Shown piece after piece: positions 12,139 through 23,700 of a DNA stretch of 56,727 nucleotides. Position numbers and translations under genes: made by a program. A model generated the notes under the pieces. That model had not been told where the DNA came from and did no database searches. It saw nothing but the letters and a program-made list of their open reading frames with translations. Position 1 is the first letter of the stretch; each line of letters opens with the position of its first letter. This stretch comes from Evernia prunastri (lineage: Eukaryota; Ascomycota; Lecanoromycetes; Lecanorales; Parmeliaceae), in assembly GCA_003184365.1 (NCBI GenBank), contig NKYR01000185.1, forward strand, positions 1 to 56,727, given 5' to 3'.

Positions 12139-15100
12139 GATTATAAGTTCGAGTTTATTCGGCGCTATTTATCTATAGTGATAATCTATTGTTAGCTATA
12201 ACTGCAGTGATCTCTAAGTATTAAATATCTATCGCATTATAATATAATCATCGCGATGAGTCGCAGTAGCTATATAGATCTCTTTATAAATCTTCTTGAT
12301 GTAAATATTACTCACTGCAAAATAATTCTTTGATCGAAAATCGATAACTAAAAACTTGAAACTTCTTTAGCTTCTCGTTAGCATATCGAGATACGTCGAA
12401 GTTATCGACTTTAGTCGCGTTATGCGATCGTCGAATCATTGCACTGTCAAGAATCAACAATTTTTAAAACATTATTAGCTTTTCTACGTAGAACACGTTA
12501 ACGAGATTTTTAGATCTTATTATTTTCTATATCGCTTTATTAATAGTAAATCTATCAAAATCGAGTTAATAGTAATTATCTACGATAACTGAAATTAGCA
12601 ATATTAATTGTTTGATTATAGTCTGAAATCGTTTGAAATAGTCTACACTGATCGATTTCTCATAGAGCGCTTAAGAAAAGTCTGTTGTAAAGCAAAATAA
12701 TAAGAATATCTTATTGTTATGAAGTATTTCGGTCTTAGAAGCCCTCGAAGAAGAAGACTGAGCTCTGTCACCGAATTTTTCAATTCGTTATCTTCGTAAA
12801 TATCTTATCGCTATAATTATAATAGATTAATCTTAATTTTATAACGACGACTCGTAAGATAAATATTCTAAGTTTAAGTTTCTACTAAAGTAATAGTATA
12901 AGAAGAGCGTTAAATTTTCTCTAAGAAGATTCACACGTCTTTTATAGTTACATTTAATATAATCTTATCGAAAATTAGTTGACATTATTAAGTTATTTTT
13001 ATTTCTAAGTGTCTTTTATTTTAATAACGTTATTCGAATCTATCGCAAATCTACGTATAAACACTTTTTATTTCTTCTGTAAGAATTCAAAGATTAACGT
13101 CGAGAGTTATTAAATATCGATAAGACTCTCGAAAACTCTAATAGCAATTAGAGCATCTATTCTACTTTCACTATATCGTTAGACGATAATAGTATCGACT
13201 TCGAAGTCAGCGAAGATATTCTCAACACTATTAGTGATATCGAATTATTTGATCTTCGTGCGAAAACTTCGTCGTTTTCTTCGAAATAGTTATTCTCAGA
13301 CTCAAAAATATTCTCTGAGCTCTCTTCGATTGATATCTTATCTGAAACGATAATTAAATCGCTATTATTAACATTATTATCGTTATTTTTATTAATATCT
13401 TACGTGTTATCTTTTCGCTTTTCTTTTAGCGATTTCAGCGATATCTAAATAATCAAATAATTAGCTTATAATCGAACAATTCGACTTCGTCGATAATAAT
13501 AACATATTTTTAGTTTTTATTAAAATTCTGAAATCTTTTTTTGAATATATTTTATAACGCGAAAACATCCATAACTAACTTATTATTAATAATCTCTTTT
13601 TCTTTATTAATATCGAAAAGTCTCGTATATTCGTGATAATTCGAAATCGTCTAGATTATAATAAGCGTTAATTTATCAAGAAATACGTCGAAGATCTCGA
13701 AACAACGCTTAATCTTATTGTCGAAAGTTATAGATTAGTCGATTTTAATCTTTACACACAGCTTATAAAGAAGCTTTGCATTATTATCTTTAACTTTAAA
13801 AATAAAGTTCGTTAATACGAGAAGAAGTTTTGAAGAATTAATATCGAGATCGCTAATTTAGACGACAGTCTTATTCTTTCGAAGATCTATCTAATCGATC
13901 TATCTTTTATCGAATTCGATAATATCTTTAAAAAATTTGTTGTAATTTATACTCAAATTTATAAGCTCTATAATAAGAATTACGTTAAATTTAATAAAAT
14001 TATTCTAACTATCGTAAACGAAGAACGTCGTATCTTATCGAACGATTTTAATATCGTTATGCTTATTTATCGTAATAATAAAGATAAAAATAAGCTTACG
14101 AAGAGCGCTGACGATAACAATAATCGAAAAACTTATTTTTTATATAAAGCGACTGATCGAAAGTATAGATATTTCTTCGTTAAATATTGAATTAGTTTTT
14201 TTTATTTTAAGTTTAAAAAATTTATAATCGAGAAGAAGAAGAAGAAAAAGATAAAGATTATCGTTATTTTTGAAAATAAGTCATTAAGCAATAAGCGAAA
14301 GCGTATCGAAGAGATATTATTTAATATCTCGACTTTAGAAGAGAACGATTATCTTAATATTAACTATATTCTCGAAAAGTTAAATAACTATAATATTCTC
14401 GACGTCTCTGACGAATAAATCATTAATCTCATAATTATTATCACTGAGAATAGTAATAACTTCGATATTCTTATCGCGTCTGATAAAAAACTTATAATTT
14501 TTATAATTATCGACGTTATCAAGCTTAGCTTTCGTGTGATAATAGATTTTAACTATTTTCATTATTTCTTTACGAATCGATTTATATTTATTATTTACGA
14601 ATCGATTTATTCTCGCTTTATTAAAAGTATTGAAAATAATTAGATTTAGCTTATAAGTCGCGAGATCGTTATTCTATATTATACGATAATCGATAAACGT
14701 GTTACTATTAATCTATCAAATATATTATATATATTTAATATAAGTGTTAATCTTCTATCTATCGATAAACTCTTAAACGTCGATATCGTCGTCGCTTTTC
14801 ATAAGATCGACTGTATTCTCGCTATCGATAATAATCTTATTCTTATCGATATTCGTAATCGAGATCTCTTCTTCTTGAATTTGTAATAAATTAGTAATAC
14901 TCTTATCGTCTATAATGTTCTTTTCGATCTTATTTATTAGTTATAATATACTCGTATAAGTTATTTGAATTAGTAAAATCTAAATAGACTTTTTAGTATA
15001 ACGATAAAGATAAGTTTCTGCGAATATTATGTTATAAGACGTCAAAAAGCTATTTCTCATAACAGTTTTATAACGTTTGACACTCGTTTAGACGAATTTA

Positions 15101-18100
15101 TTTATAGTAATCTCGTAGAGTCTCTATTCTCTATCGATTTTAATAACGTTAAATACTTTATAACATTTAAAGATGATTTTATCTATTATTTTAAAGTCTA
15201 CTATATTCGTTATAAAAGTTAGATCTTCTTTATATTCTTAAAATTTAAGATTTATCTAAAATCTTTAAATTTCAAAATCTATTATATTCGTCTCGACAAT
15301 ATTAATAAATATATTATTAAGATCTTTTTAATTTATCTTTTATAGTGTGATATTAAATAAAAATTTATTATATCGAATAAGTTTCAAATAAACGATATAG
15401 CGAAGCGTTTTGATTAGACTCTATTATATCAAATATATCTTATTCTTCTAAGTTCAAATTTTAATAAATTCTTTTAATTAGAAATCGTAATTATTAGTAC
15501 TTATTTTATATTGCGATTATCTAACACTCAAACTATAATAACATTCTTCGAAATAATATATTATCGAAAGTCTATTTTATCTCATTTACGTATTATCGAC
15601 TTTATTGCTTACGCGCTAAAGCGTATTTAAAAAAAACTTATAAATCGTAACGAAAAGTGCGTTCTCTTGAATTATAAAAGAGAATTTATTTTTCGACTTT
15701 ATAATCTAATTAAAGAGAAAGTTATTCGAGTTAATAATATATACTTCGTAAAGAAACGCTCTCTAATTGTGAATTTCGAAAAAGAAATTAAAATTTTTCA
15801 ATTTTTTAATAAGCGATAACGTCTTTTAATCGTATTAATATTCGTTATAGAGAAGACACTAAACGAGTAACGCATTACTAACGTTTCGAACGATATATTA
15901 TTATTGTTTATATCTAGAATAGCTATTTCTTTAGCGATCTTAAATGATTCTTCGATAACGTCTAAAGAGAATATTTTATTATCTTCGATTATTTCAAGAA
16001 TCGACGCGTTATCGTCTTTTATAGTCTTAGCGTCAAAATTACGATCAAACTTTTTATAATCGACTATAAGACTCGCATCTATATTAACACGAAAATCTAC
16101 GTTATTATTTAATTTAAATGCGAACTCTATCGCAATAAAAATTATTCGAGAAGATTCTAAATCAAGCGTTATTCAAAAGATACTTTTGAATTATTTTAAT
16201 CTAACAATTTCGAATCTTCGCGATCTCTTATCTAATTCTCTTCAAAATATATTTACGATATTCGCTTTATTAATATATTATATTAATAAGTCTAACGTCT
16301 TTAAGTCTAAAATTTATAAGTAGATTATCTCGAATTCACTCGTTCGTATATATTAAAAGCTCGTTATAAAAGACGAATATAAATTTCTTATAGACAATAA
16401 TACTTGATATCTCGTTTAAATATCTTTCGACGTTTACGTTCTTCGAGAACGCTGAATTTATATTTTAAAGCGAGATTTTATTAAGAAAGTTATTCGCTAT
16501 AAAGCTCGCTAAGTCGTTTATAAATTTGAATAATAAAAGAATCGTGACTATTATAATACTTTCGTATCGATAATTAAATTTATAAATTATAAGATTATCT
16601 TCGTCTTGATAGCGATAATAAATTAAAACGTGAAATAAATAAATATCAAAATCGTCTTTCTTTATGATAATGTTTAGAAAGAGATTTACGTGTAATAGTT
16701 TAATAATTTTGATAAGAATAATAGAGTTTGTAAGCTAAATAAAGCTCTCTTTAATTTAAAATAGTCTTCTCGAATTTAATATTAATACTTCTCGAAGTAT
16801 ATAAAAGAACTCGATCTTATACTTATCGAATCGAACGATAGCATGTTTATAAACGTCAAGAAAGATATTATTATCGCTCTCTATGTGAATAATGTTTTGA
16901 TTATCGATCTTAGTAAAGTTAATATTTAGCGCATTAAGAAAGCTCTTAAGATTAAATTTTATATTTCTAATTTAAGATCGATCCTTTATTATTTAGATAT
17001 AACTATTAAACGAGATCGCGTTATCGATATTATTCGTCTGAGTTAAAAGACTTACGTCATTCGCTTTCTCAATTATTTCAATTATTAAAATTTTAATTCG
17101 ATTTTTATATCTTTAAAGATTAGTCGTAAATTGTAATCGATCGAAGAAAATTATATAATCTTAAGAAAATTACGCGAGAACTATTAATTAGCTGTGAAAT
17201 CTCTTATATACGTTATACTCGAGACTTGCTTTGATATCGTCTATATCGTCTTTCTCGTCAGTCGCTATATAATTAATTCGACTTCAATATATTAAAGTGC
17301 GATTATTCTAATCTTTCGATATCTTCGAGATATTATATATTACGAATTAGTATATAAAGATTCTTTTTAAAATTTTATCGACTATATCGAATCTAATTAA
17401 ACTAACGATTTATTTCGAAGATTTATTTTCGACTATCTATTTAATATAAGTAGTGACGTTATTAGCTAATCGTTTAAACGTCAAGTTATAGTGATATTAT
17501 TTATCTATGAAATAGAGTATATCGATTAGACGTAAGTTATTAAGAAAGCGATCTGACTGAAGAATCTACTTAATTAACTTCTTCGTTCTAAGAACTCTAA
17601 TTTAAAAATTATTGTTATCTTCGACGATAATTAGAGTGTAATCGCTCTTATAAAGAACGCTTAGTTTTATACTCGTATTAAATATATTGATATTATTCAT
17701 TAATTCGTACGCGAAAAAGTTAATAATAATACTATAAATATATAATTCGTTCTTATCGATAAGCAGATAATTGATAATTTTACTAAGACTCTATATCTTG
17801 ACAAGTTTGTTGCTTTTCGCGATACTCTCGAAATAAAAATAGCTTCGAAGCACTCTCTGAAGATCAAGAACTAATCGCTAATATTATAGCTTTAAGAGAG
17901 TTATTTATATTCTCGTTTTGATCGTTAACTTATTATTATTTAGAATTCAGCTTTGGAGAAACAATTTTATTGATCTTCGCATTTCGAGTAATCTATCGAA
18001 TAATCGACTTATTCGAAACATCTTCGAATAATATTATTTTATTCTTCGCAAACGCGTATCTTCTTTAGCAATTATTATCTTTATAATTATCAAACTTTTA

Positions 18101-18118
18101 GTGTTTATATAGAGTATC
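12139..18118 (+). mobile_element. Ty1/copia retrotransposon body, RIP-degraded
   Basis: Plus-strand frames, though full of stops, read the copia order. About 14120-14190 holds a gag knuckle-like run ending in FFYFKFKK, with Cys codons turned to Tyr. About 14520-14800 holds the protease/pre-integrase region, including VNLLSIDKLLN. About 14990-15220 holds the integrase, including KAISHNSFITF and YFITFKDDF. About 16400-17060 holds the reverse transcriptase, including VIRYKAR, RVCKLNKALFNLK and LYVNNVLI in place of the YVDD box. About 17180-17850 holds RNase H, including FRYLRDIIYYELVYK and FVREKVN. All catalytic Asp positions I can see in RT read Asn, so the element is dead. LTRs flank it on both sides. 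Confidence 0.9.
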
Positions 18119-18205
18119 TGTTATTATGGTTCTATATAGATCGCCCTTTATATCATAGCACTTCATAGTCAATACAACTAAGTGTTCTATTACATAATTT
18201 TGATA
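18119..18205 (+). repeat. 3' LTR of the RIP-degraded copia element, internally deleted
   Basis: It starts TGTTATTATGGTTCTATATAG and ends near TTTTGATA. It matches the 5' LTR except that about 48 bp, including both GC-rich palindromes, are missing. Differences elsewhere are mostly C/T or G/A (CTACATAGGTCGCCC versus CTATATAGATCGCCC), as RIP produces. Confidence 0.7.
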
Positions 18206-19548
18206 GATTAGTCTGTGATTATATAAAAAAACGTACGAAAGATTACTTATCAGTCGATATTCTAAGCGCTCTTTTTATAATTATATTATTACTCTTATCT
18301 TTAAAGATAGTCACATTAAAAAAGTAAAATAATACGTTAATAGAGTATCGAATAAATATGATTTTATATAGATTAATTTACGTCTTAGCTAAATAGACGT
18401 AAATTGCGATATGAATAGAATTATAAATTTTTCGAATAGACTTTTATTTAATTTCAAAAATAATTATAGTCGTAGCGTATATAATACGATATTAATGAGC
18501 GTAAAAGTTCTTTTAATTGCTTTTGATATAGAAAAAGAATTTGCAATTAACGATTATATTTCTATCGATATGTTAGATATAAAGTATATACGCGAAGTTT
18601 AAAAAGATCTCGTAATAGATATTAATTAAAGACTTCTCGCGATTAATGATATTAATAATAAGATCTAAAATATTTAGCGCAATATATATATTTCGATATT
18701 GTTATAGCGTTTATAGATAATTTTTTTTCTTCTTTATAGCTAGAAAGTAGAAAGTTACGTAGAATAAATCTCTTAGCGCGTTGATGTCTGTGATAATAAG
18801 TAGAAAAAGTCTATATCTATTTATCTTATATATAGCGTTTATAATAATTATCTTTTGATTGATTTTTAATATTTTTTAATAGAATCTTCGCGAAAAGAAG
18901 AAATATATAATTCGATCGTTCGAGTTTTTTAAGAAATAAATATATTATTCGTCTGATATATATAGTTACTTAAGTAGAACTTATATTGATTTGAAAGATT
19001 TTAGCACTCGATAACGTATATTCAACTTCGTATTATAGATATCTTTGATCTTGAAAATCGAATTCTTCTTTTAATCTCGATTTAAATTTTGAAAAATATT
19101 AGCTAACGTAGACTTAATCGACTGCGCGATGATTATCTCTTCTATCTAATTAATTAAAATATTCTTTCGATAAATTATATCGATTACTCGTTTGATAGAG
19201 TTATAATTATACGATTTCTCTTTATTTCTTAAGTATTATATATCGTTCTTTTTATCGAGCTTTGGAATATATTCAAATAAGTATTTATTAACGCGCGAGA
19301 TCTTATATTTTCTCTTCTATTTAGTTAATTTACGAATCTTACATTTACGAGTATAAATTATTTAAATCTTATTTATCTTCTTTTTCTTATCTCTATTAAA
19401 GCGTCTTTTAATAACGACGTAATCTTTTTTGAGAATATACTTTTAAATTAATATTTGAGATTCTTCGTTAGTAAGCGCACTTAAGTTAGAAGATAATAAT
19501 AATAAATTTATAATAATTTAATTAATAGAAAGAAGATGAAAGAAAGAA

Positions 19549-19650
19549 GATAAAAGATAAAAGATAAAAGATAAAAGATAAAAGATAAAAGATAAAAGAT
19601 AAAAGATAAAAGATAAAAGATAAAAGATAAAAGATAAAAGATAAAAGATA
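19549..19650 (+). repeat. GATAAAA heptamer tandem repeat, about 14.6 units
   Basis: The 7-bp unit GATAAAA is repeated without visible error over 102 bp, preceded by imperfect AAGAAGAT units. The minus strand reads as an artificial Phe/Tyr/Leu/Ser-rich peptide because a 7-bp unit cycles through all frames. Its perfection in a RIP-damaged block suggests it expanded after RIP. Confidence 0.95.
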
Positions 19651-19848
19651 TTTTGATAGATTTGAAAAGTATTGAAAATTGTGTTATTAAAAGTATTAAA
19701 TTGCAACGCGTTGTGAGAGAGAAGATTTACTGAGATTATTAAGTTTCTTAGATACTTATATCTCGTCTCTGATTTGCGGGCTTATAATTTTAGACTCGAT
19801 AGTGTTAAAAGAAATATTCGTGTTATTAGTCGATATCTATCTAGTAAG

Positions 19849-19912
19849 AGAGAAAAGTGTCTTTGCAGTAAAAAGAAATGTCGATATAGTGAAAAGAAAT
19901 GTTTCTTTAGTA
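19849..19912 (-). repeat. Arm 2 of a distant inverted repeat
   Basis: This is the reverse complement of 9278-9339, with matching TGTCGATATAGTGAAAAGAA and AGTGTCTTTGCAG blocks. The two arms differ at several positions, so they are old and independently mutated. Confidence 0.65.
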
Positions 19913-21789
19913 GATTTCTATTTAATAACCTTTAAACGTTTAATAAAGAAAAAGATTATATTAAAAGTAATAAGATTATTTTACGTAATTATGAAAATTT
20001 ATAAAATTAAATAATAAAAGATTATAATTAAATTAAAACGATATAAGATGAGATAATAAATAAAATAAATTATATCGACGAGATACGAATCTTTACTTAC
20101 GAGATCGATCTCGTTAATCTTAACTTTATTCTCGTTAATTACTGTTAGATATTATAAATTATATTAAACTCGATTAAATAATTTACGATTATTTATTTTT
20201 ATATTACGAATTTCGATTTTATCGTCGATAAGAAAAAGAAGAAATTAGCGAATTTTTTAATCTTCGATATAAATTAAATTTTTAACGAACTTTAACGAAT
20301 ATATAAGACGTTAAATATTAATACGAAAATTAAAGAAATGATTTTATAAGAATTATAAGATATGAAAGAAAAAATTATTAACGAAGATAGTTGAAAGATT
20401 TATTAAAAAACGTGTGAAACAGTCGCGAATTAGACGAAGTAGATCGATAAAGATTATTTATTTCAGCAGATGTAATTGAAGAGAGTATATATATAAATTC
20501 TTTTATCTAACTGCTCTGTTATTTCTTAAGAATTAATATCTATATAAACGAAGAACGTGATCAACGTGTCTCGACGAGTCTTATTAGATTAAACTATTCT
20601 TATTAGATTAAGCTAACTATTATAAAGAGAAAGACGATTTTAAAGAAGAAAAGAAAGCTTAAGAATAAATAGATTAGAATTAAAAAGAAACGACTCGATG
20701 TTATTATTAAATAATAGACTATTACTACTACTATAGCTGAATACTCTATAACTGAATTTAATATTTTTTAGAAAAAATTAAAGCGTGCTTCGAAGTCTTA
20801 AATCTCAGTAAATCTTAATTAGAATAATTTATTCGCGCTATTCTCGCTATTGTTTATAAAAGAGATACTTCAAATTATTAAAGTAAATATTAATGTATAC
20901 GTTTTATAATAGTTAATTATATTACGAGAACAAGATTTTCAAAAAATGAGATTCTTAGAAAATAATTTCAATTAACGAGTTTAATAAGCTGTTAACGAAG
21001 TTAAACTTAGAATATTTATAAGTTATTTTATTTATATAAGTCTTTATTAAAAGAAAGAGTTATTAAATTATTAAAATAAAAATACTTTTCCTAATTAATA
21101 TACTCTTATTAAGTGCTTTTTAATATATTAATTAATTTCTCAAATCTCGTATATATCTCATAAATATATATATCATACGATCGATTTACTTAATTGTAGC
21201 GATTCTTTTATATTAGTTTTCTTATTATCGATATATTTTTAAAGTCTTTAGAGAAAGAGATAAAGGTAATAATCGAGAAACAATTAAAAGCTTAAAAGCT
21301 ATAATAACAATATAAAATAAAGTCTCTATGATTCTCTTTTCGAAATAGTTATTAATAGCACTAAAGATTAAATAGTAATATAACTATTAACGAAATAATA
21401 ATACGATTCTTTAAACGTTTTAAACACACAGTTAATATAAGAAATAAGTTTATTAAGAAGAATTATAAGTTCTAAACGCTCTGTGAGACTAGATATTTAT
21501 ATAATTTCATATATTATTCGCGTATTTTAAAGTTTGATAAGCTGAAAAGATATAAAGAATTAACGAATATTAATTCTATAATATGTTAGCTTGCTCTTAC
21601 GCTATCTTCTCTTTCTTCAGACGAAACGTATACACTTTATCTCGATAATCTTTTTACGTCTATATCGCTGTTTTATAAGCTTCGTATTATAAATATTAAA
21701 GTATATAAAACGACTCGTGTAAATAACAGCGTTAATTTTTTAATAATTCTTAAGATTATAAGAGAGAAGTAAGATTACAAGCTATTTTG

Positions 21790-22012
21790 TGTCAGAACCG
21801 TGCCCAGAGTCAAGTCTAATGGGGGTAAATTGAATAAGACAACTAGATAAGGAGGAAATATGTACAGAAGAAGAGCGCTTAAATACTAGGAAGAATCCCC
21901 GCTAGCCTATGTGTCAATGGGAATGTGTCAATAACCAATAAACACTCTATGTGCTAGACACATAGCCATAAACACTCCCTATGTGCCTGACACCTAGGGT
22001 ACGTCCGTAACA
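21790..22012 (-). repeat. LTR copy C (223 bp), intact, inverted relative to copy A
   Basis: On the plus strand it runs TGTCAGAACCG to GTCCGTAACA. Its reverse complement matches 176-398 at every position I compared. The 5 bp on either side (TTTTG and ATTAT) do not form a target-site duplication. No polypurine tract or coding sequence of the element is attached on either side, so it behaves as a solo LTR at a rearranged site. It marks the right edge of the AT-rich block. Confidence 0.85.
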
Positions 22013-22272
22013 ATTATTCGAAAATTTCGAGCGATTAACAGATCTTCTCAGCTCAGTCAAAGAGTCTCTATCAATACGAGTATATTCGACACTCGCTCGT
22101 AATCATGATAGACTAGAACGTATAGGAAACAAGTCTAAATACTGCGTATTATGCTCATATGTAAGGAGAAAAGTACCAAATCCAGCCAAAATTAGGAAGT
22201 TATTATTGAAATTATCAAATAATTCAGTCAGATCACGGGATTTGAACAAAAGGAAACGGCGACAGCGAGCCT

Positions 22273-22423
22273 CTAGAAGTATTCATGGCTGTAAACTATG
22301 TGATATTCATAGATGTAATCATATTGCGTGTTGGAAGGAGCATTTGGAAGCAATACCATGTACATAGATTTTTGGTGGGGGATGCCAAGACATTTTGTGC
22401 CCACGGCGCCAATCCGTGGGATA
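22273..22423 (+). repeat. 151-bp exact direct repeat, copy 1
   Basis: The segment from CTAGAAGTATTCATGG to CCGTGGGATA recurs exactly at 22677-22827. The second copy is preceded by an undetermined base (N at 22676). The flanks of the two copies differ completely. This pattern is typical of an assembly join, not a biological duplication. Confidence 0.9.
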
Positions 22424-22676
22424 TCCGAGCGCTAAATAGGACGAATGCACGCGAAAATTGACCAGCAAGGCGAGATCTCCGTCCATCACGATTTGGAGAT
22501 GCGCTGACACTGCAAAAGCGACCGTCCACGCAGCATGCGGAAGGACGTTCTATAATTCCTGTTTGAACCTATCATATTTATTCCCCTCAAGTCATGAACG
22601 GCAACAATATCCTATTCTTCCGTGATATGCTGCAGCGGCGAAGCGTGCATCCACCCCTACATTCCCCCTCCCCCTN

Positions 22677-22827
22677 CTAGAAGTATTCATGGCTGTAAAC
22701 TATGTGATATTCATAGATGTAATCATATTGCGTGTTGGAAGGAGCATTTGGAAGCAATACCATGTACATAGATTTTTGGTGGGGGATGCCAAGACATTTT
22801 GTGCCCACGGCGCCAATCCGTGGGATA
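22677..22827 (+). repeat. 151-bp exact direct repeat, copy 2 (next to an N)
   Basis: It is the same length and sequence as 22273-22423, starting one base after the N at 22676. The 253 bp between the copies have normal composition and no recognised feature. Confidence 0.9.
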
Positions 22828-23700
22828 GCATCAGACCCGCTTTGTCCTCGTCGCATTGACGAAATAGTGGCGGTGTAAGGCGTGCTGGGGGCGACTTGTC
22901 TGAGACTCTGAGTGCTGAACGTATCACGTCCCTCGGTAATTCGGCTTGCTGCGCTCGAGGCGTAGTTTTCGTAAGCAAGGGCAAGGCAAGATAAAGAGCA
23001 AGGGAGAATGGGCAGCTGATCTCACTCATTCTCGTACATCCTCCACGAATCATTCTTTTACCGCAATGAAGGTAGAGGAGCTGCAGCAGATATTATTATT
23101 TCTGATTCTAGGGAGGTAGCTACATGGTATGAATCATGAGCATACCTAAGGTAGTGATTGGAACGCCCCCATTTGTGTGGCTGGCCGATGTCGGAAGAGC
23201 GGAGGCCCGAGGGGCGGAGAACTCAGCCTCAGATGCAGATGCACAGCCACTTAACACAATCAAGGGTCCTTCCGCCTCGCGCTTGGACCAGCTCCTTTTG
23301 GCCTAGGCAGGTGACTTTAGTATGAGTACCGTTAGGCAATAGGCAGATTTTCTAGATCCCTTCAGAAATGGTGGAAGAAGCCGCAAGACAGCCACCACCA
23401 CACGATCAGATCACTGGACAGTAGAGCAAGGATAGTAAGCTGCATCAGCTCGTATCCTTCTCATCAAAGCGTCTGGTCCCGGTTGGCCTTAGCTGAAACA
23501 TTTCATCTACGGAGTACCCCCTTCTCTCTTCGCCGCACAGATGCTCAAGTCGGTTCTTGCTAGCAACCCATCACCACCACCACCACCACCACCACCTCCT
23601 CCCTTTAACAAACCATCCTTTTACTACCATTCCTACACAACACTACACATAGCCTGGCGCCAACCTTAAAATCACTTGCCTAGCTTGTGACTCAGATCTA
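22828..23700. other. Upstream region of the AAA ATPase gene
   Basis: No gene was recognised. A CAC trinucleotide run lies at about 23571-23597, followed by a pyrimidine-rich, A-interspersed leader typical of fungal promoters just before the ATG at 23701. The minus-strand open frame 22700-23053 reads through the 151-bp repeat and is not credible. Confidence 0.5.

Larger units (their letters stand above)
399..21789. other. AT-rich RIP-mutated block (isochore) of nested dead transposons
   Basis: Composition switches abruptly at both LTR borders. The block is dominated by TA dinucleotides with CG kept and CA/TG rare, which is the trace of CpA-to-TpA repeat-induced point mutation on both strands. 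Stop codons (TAA, TAG) interrupt every frame, and no ORF above about 130 codons survives. Small islands of normal GC persist (about 4430-4543, 5940-6000, 6140-6250, 7340-7480, 7620-7720, 9640-9760, 12010-12100). No host gene is visible inside. Confidence 0.92.
18206..21789. other. AT-rich DNA without recognised gene
   Basis: No family could be identified. Several short open frames (for example plus 18411-18602 and 19802-20014) are isolated, AT-driven and lack family features. The region contains the GATAAAA minisatellite and one arm of the distant inverted repeat. It ends abruptly at LTR copy C. Confidence 0.5.

Noticed and set aside
14380..14562. 60-codon minus-strand ORF inside the copia body
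   Set aside because: It is the shadow of the plus-strand gag/protease region.
19518..19706. 62-codon minus-strand ORF with FYLLSFI repeats
   Set aside because: It is just the GATAAAA minisatellite read as codons.
22296..23053. Two minus-strand ORFs sharing the same C-terminus
   Set aside because: The shared end comes from the 151-bp duplication beside the N; the upstream parts have no coherent composition.
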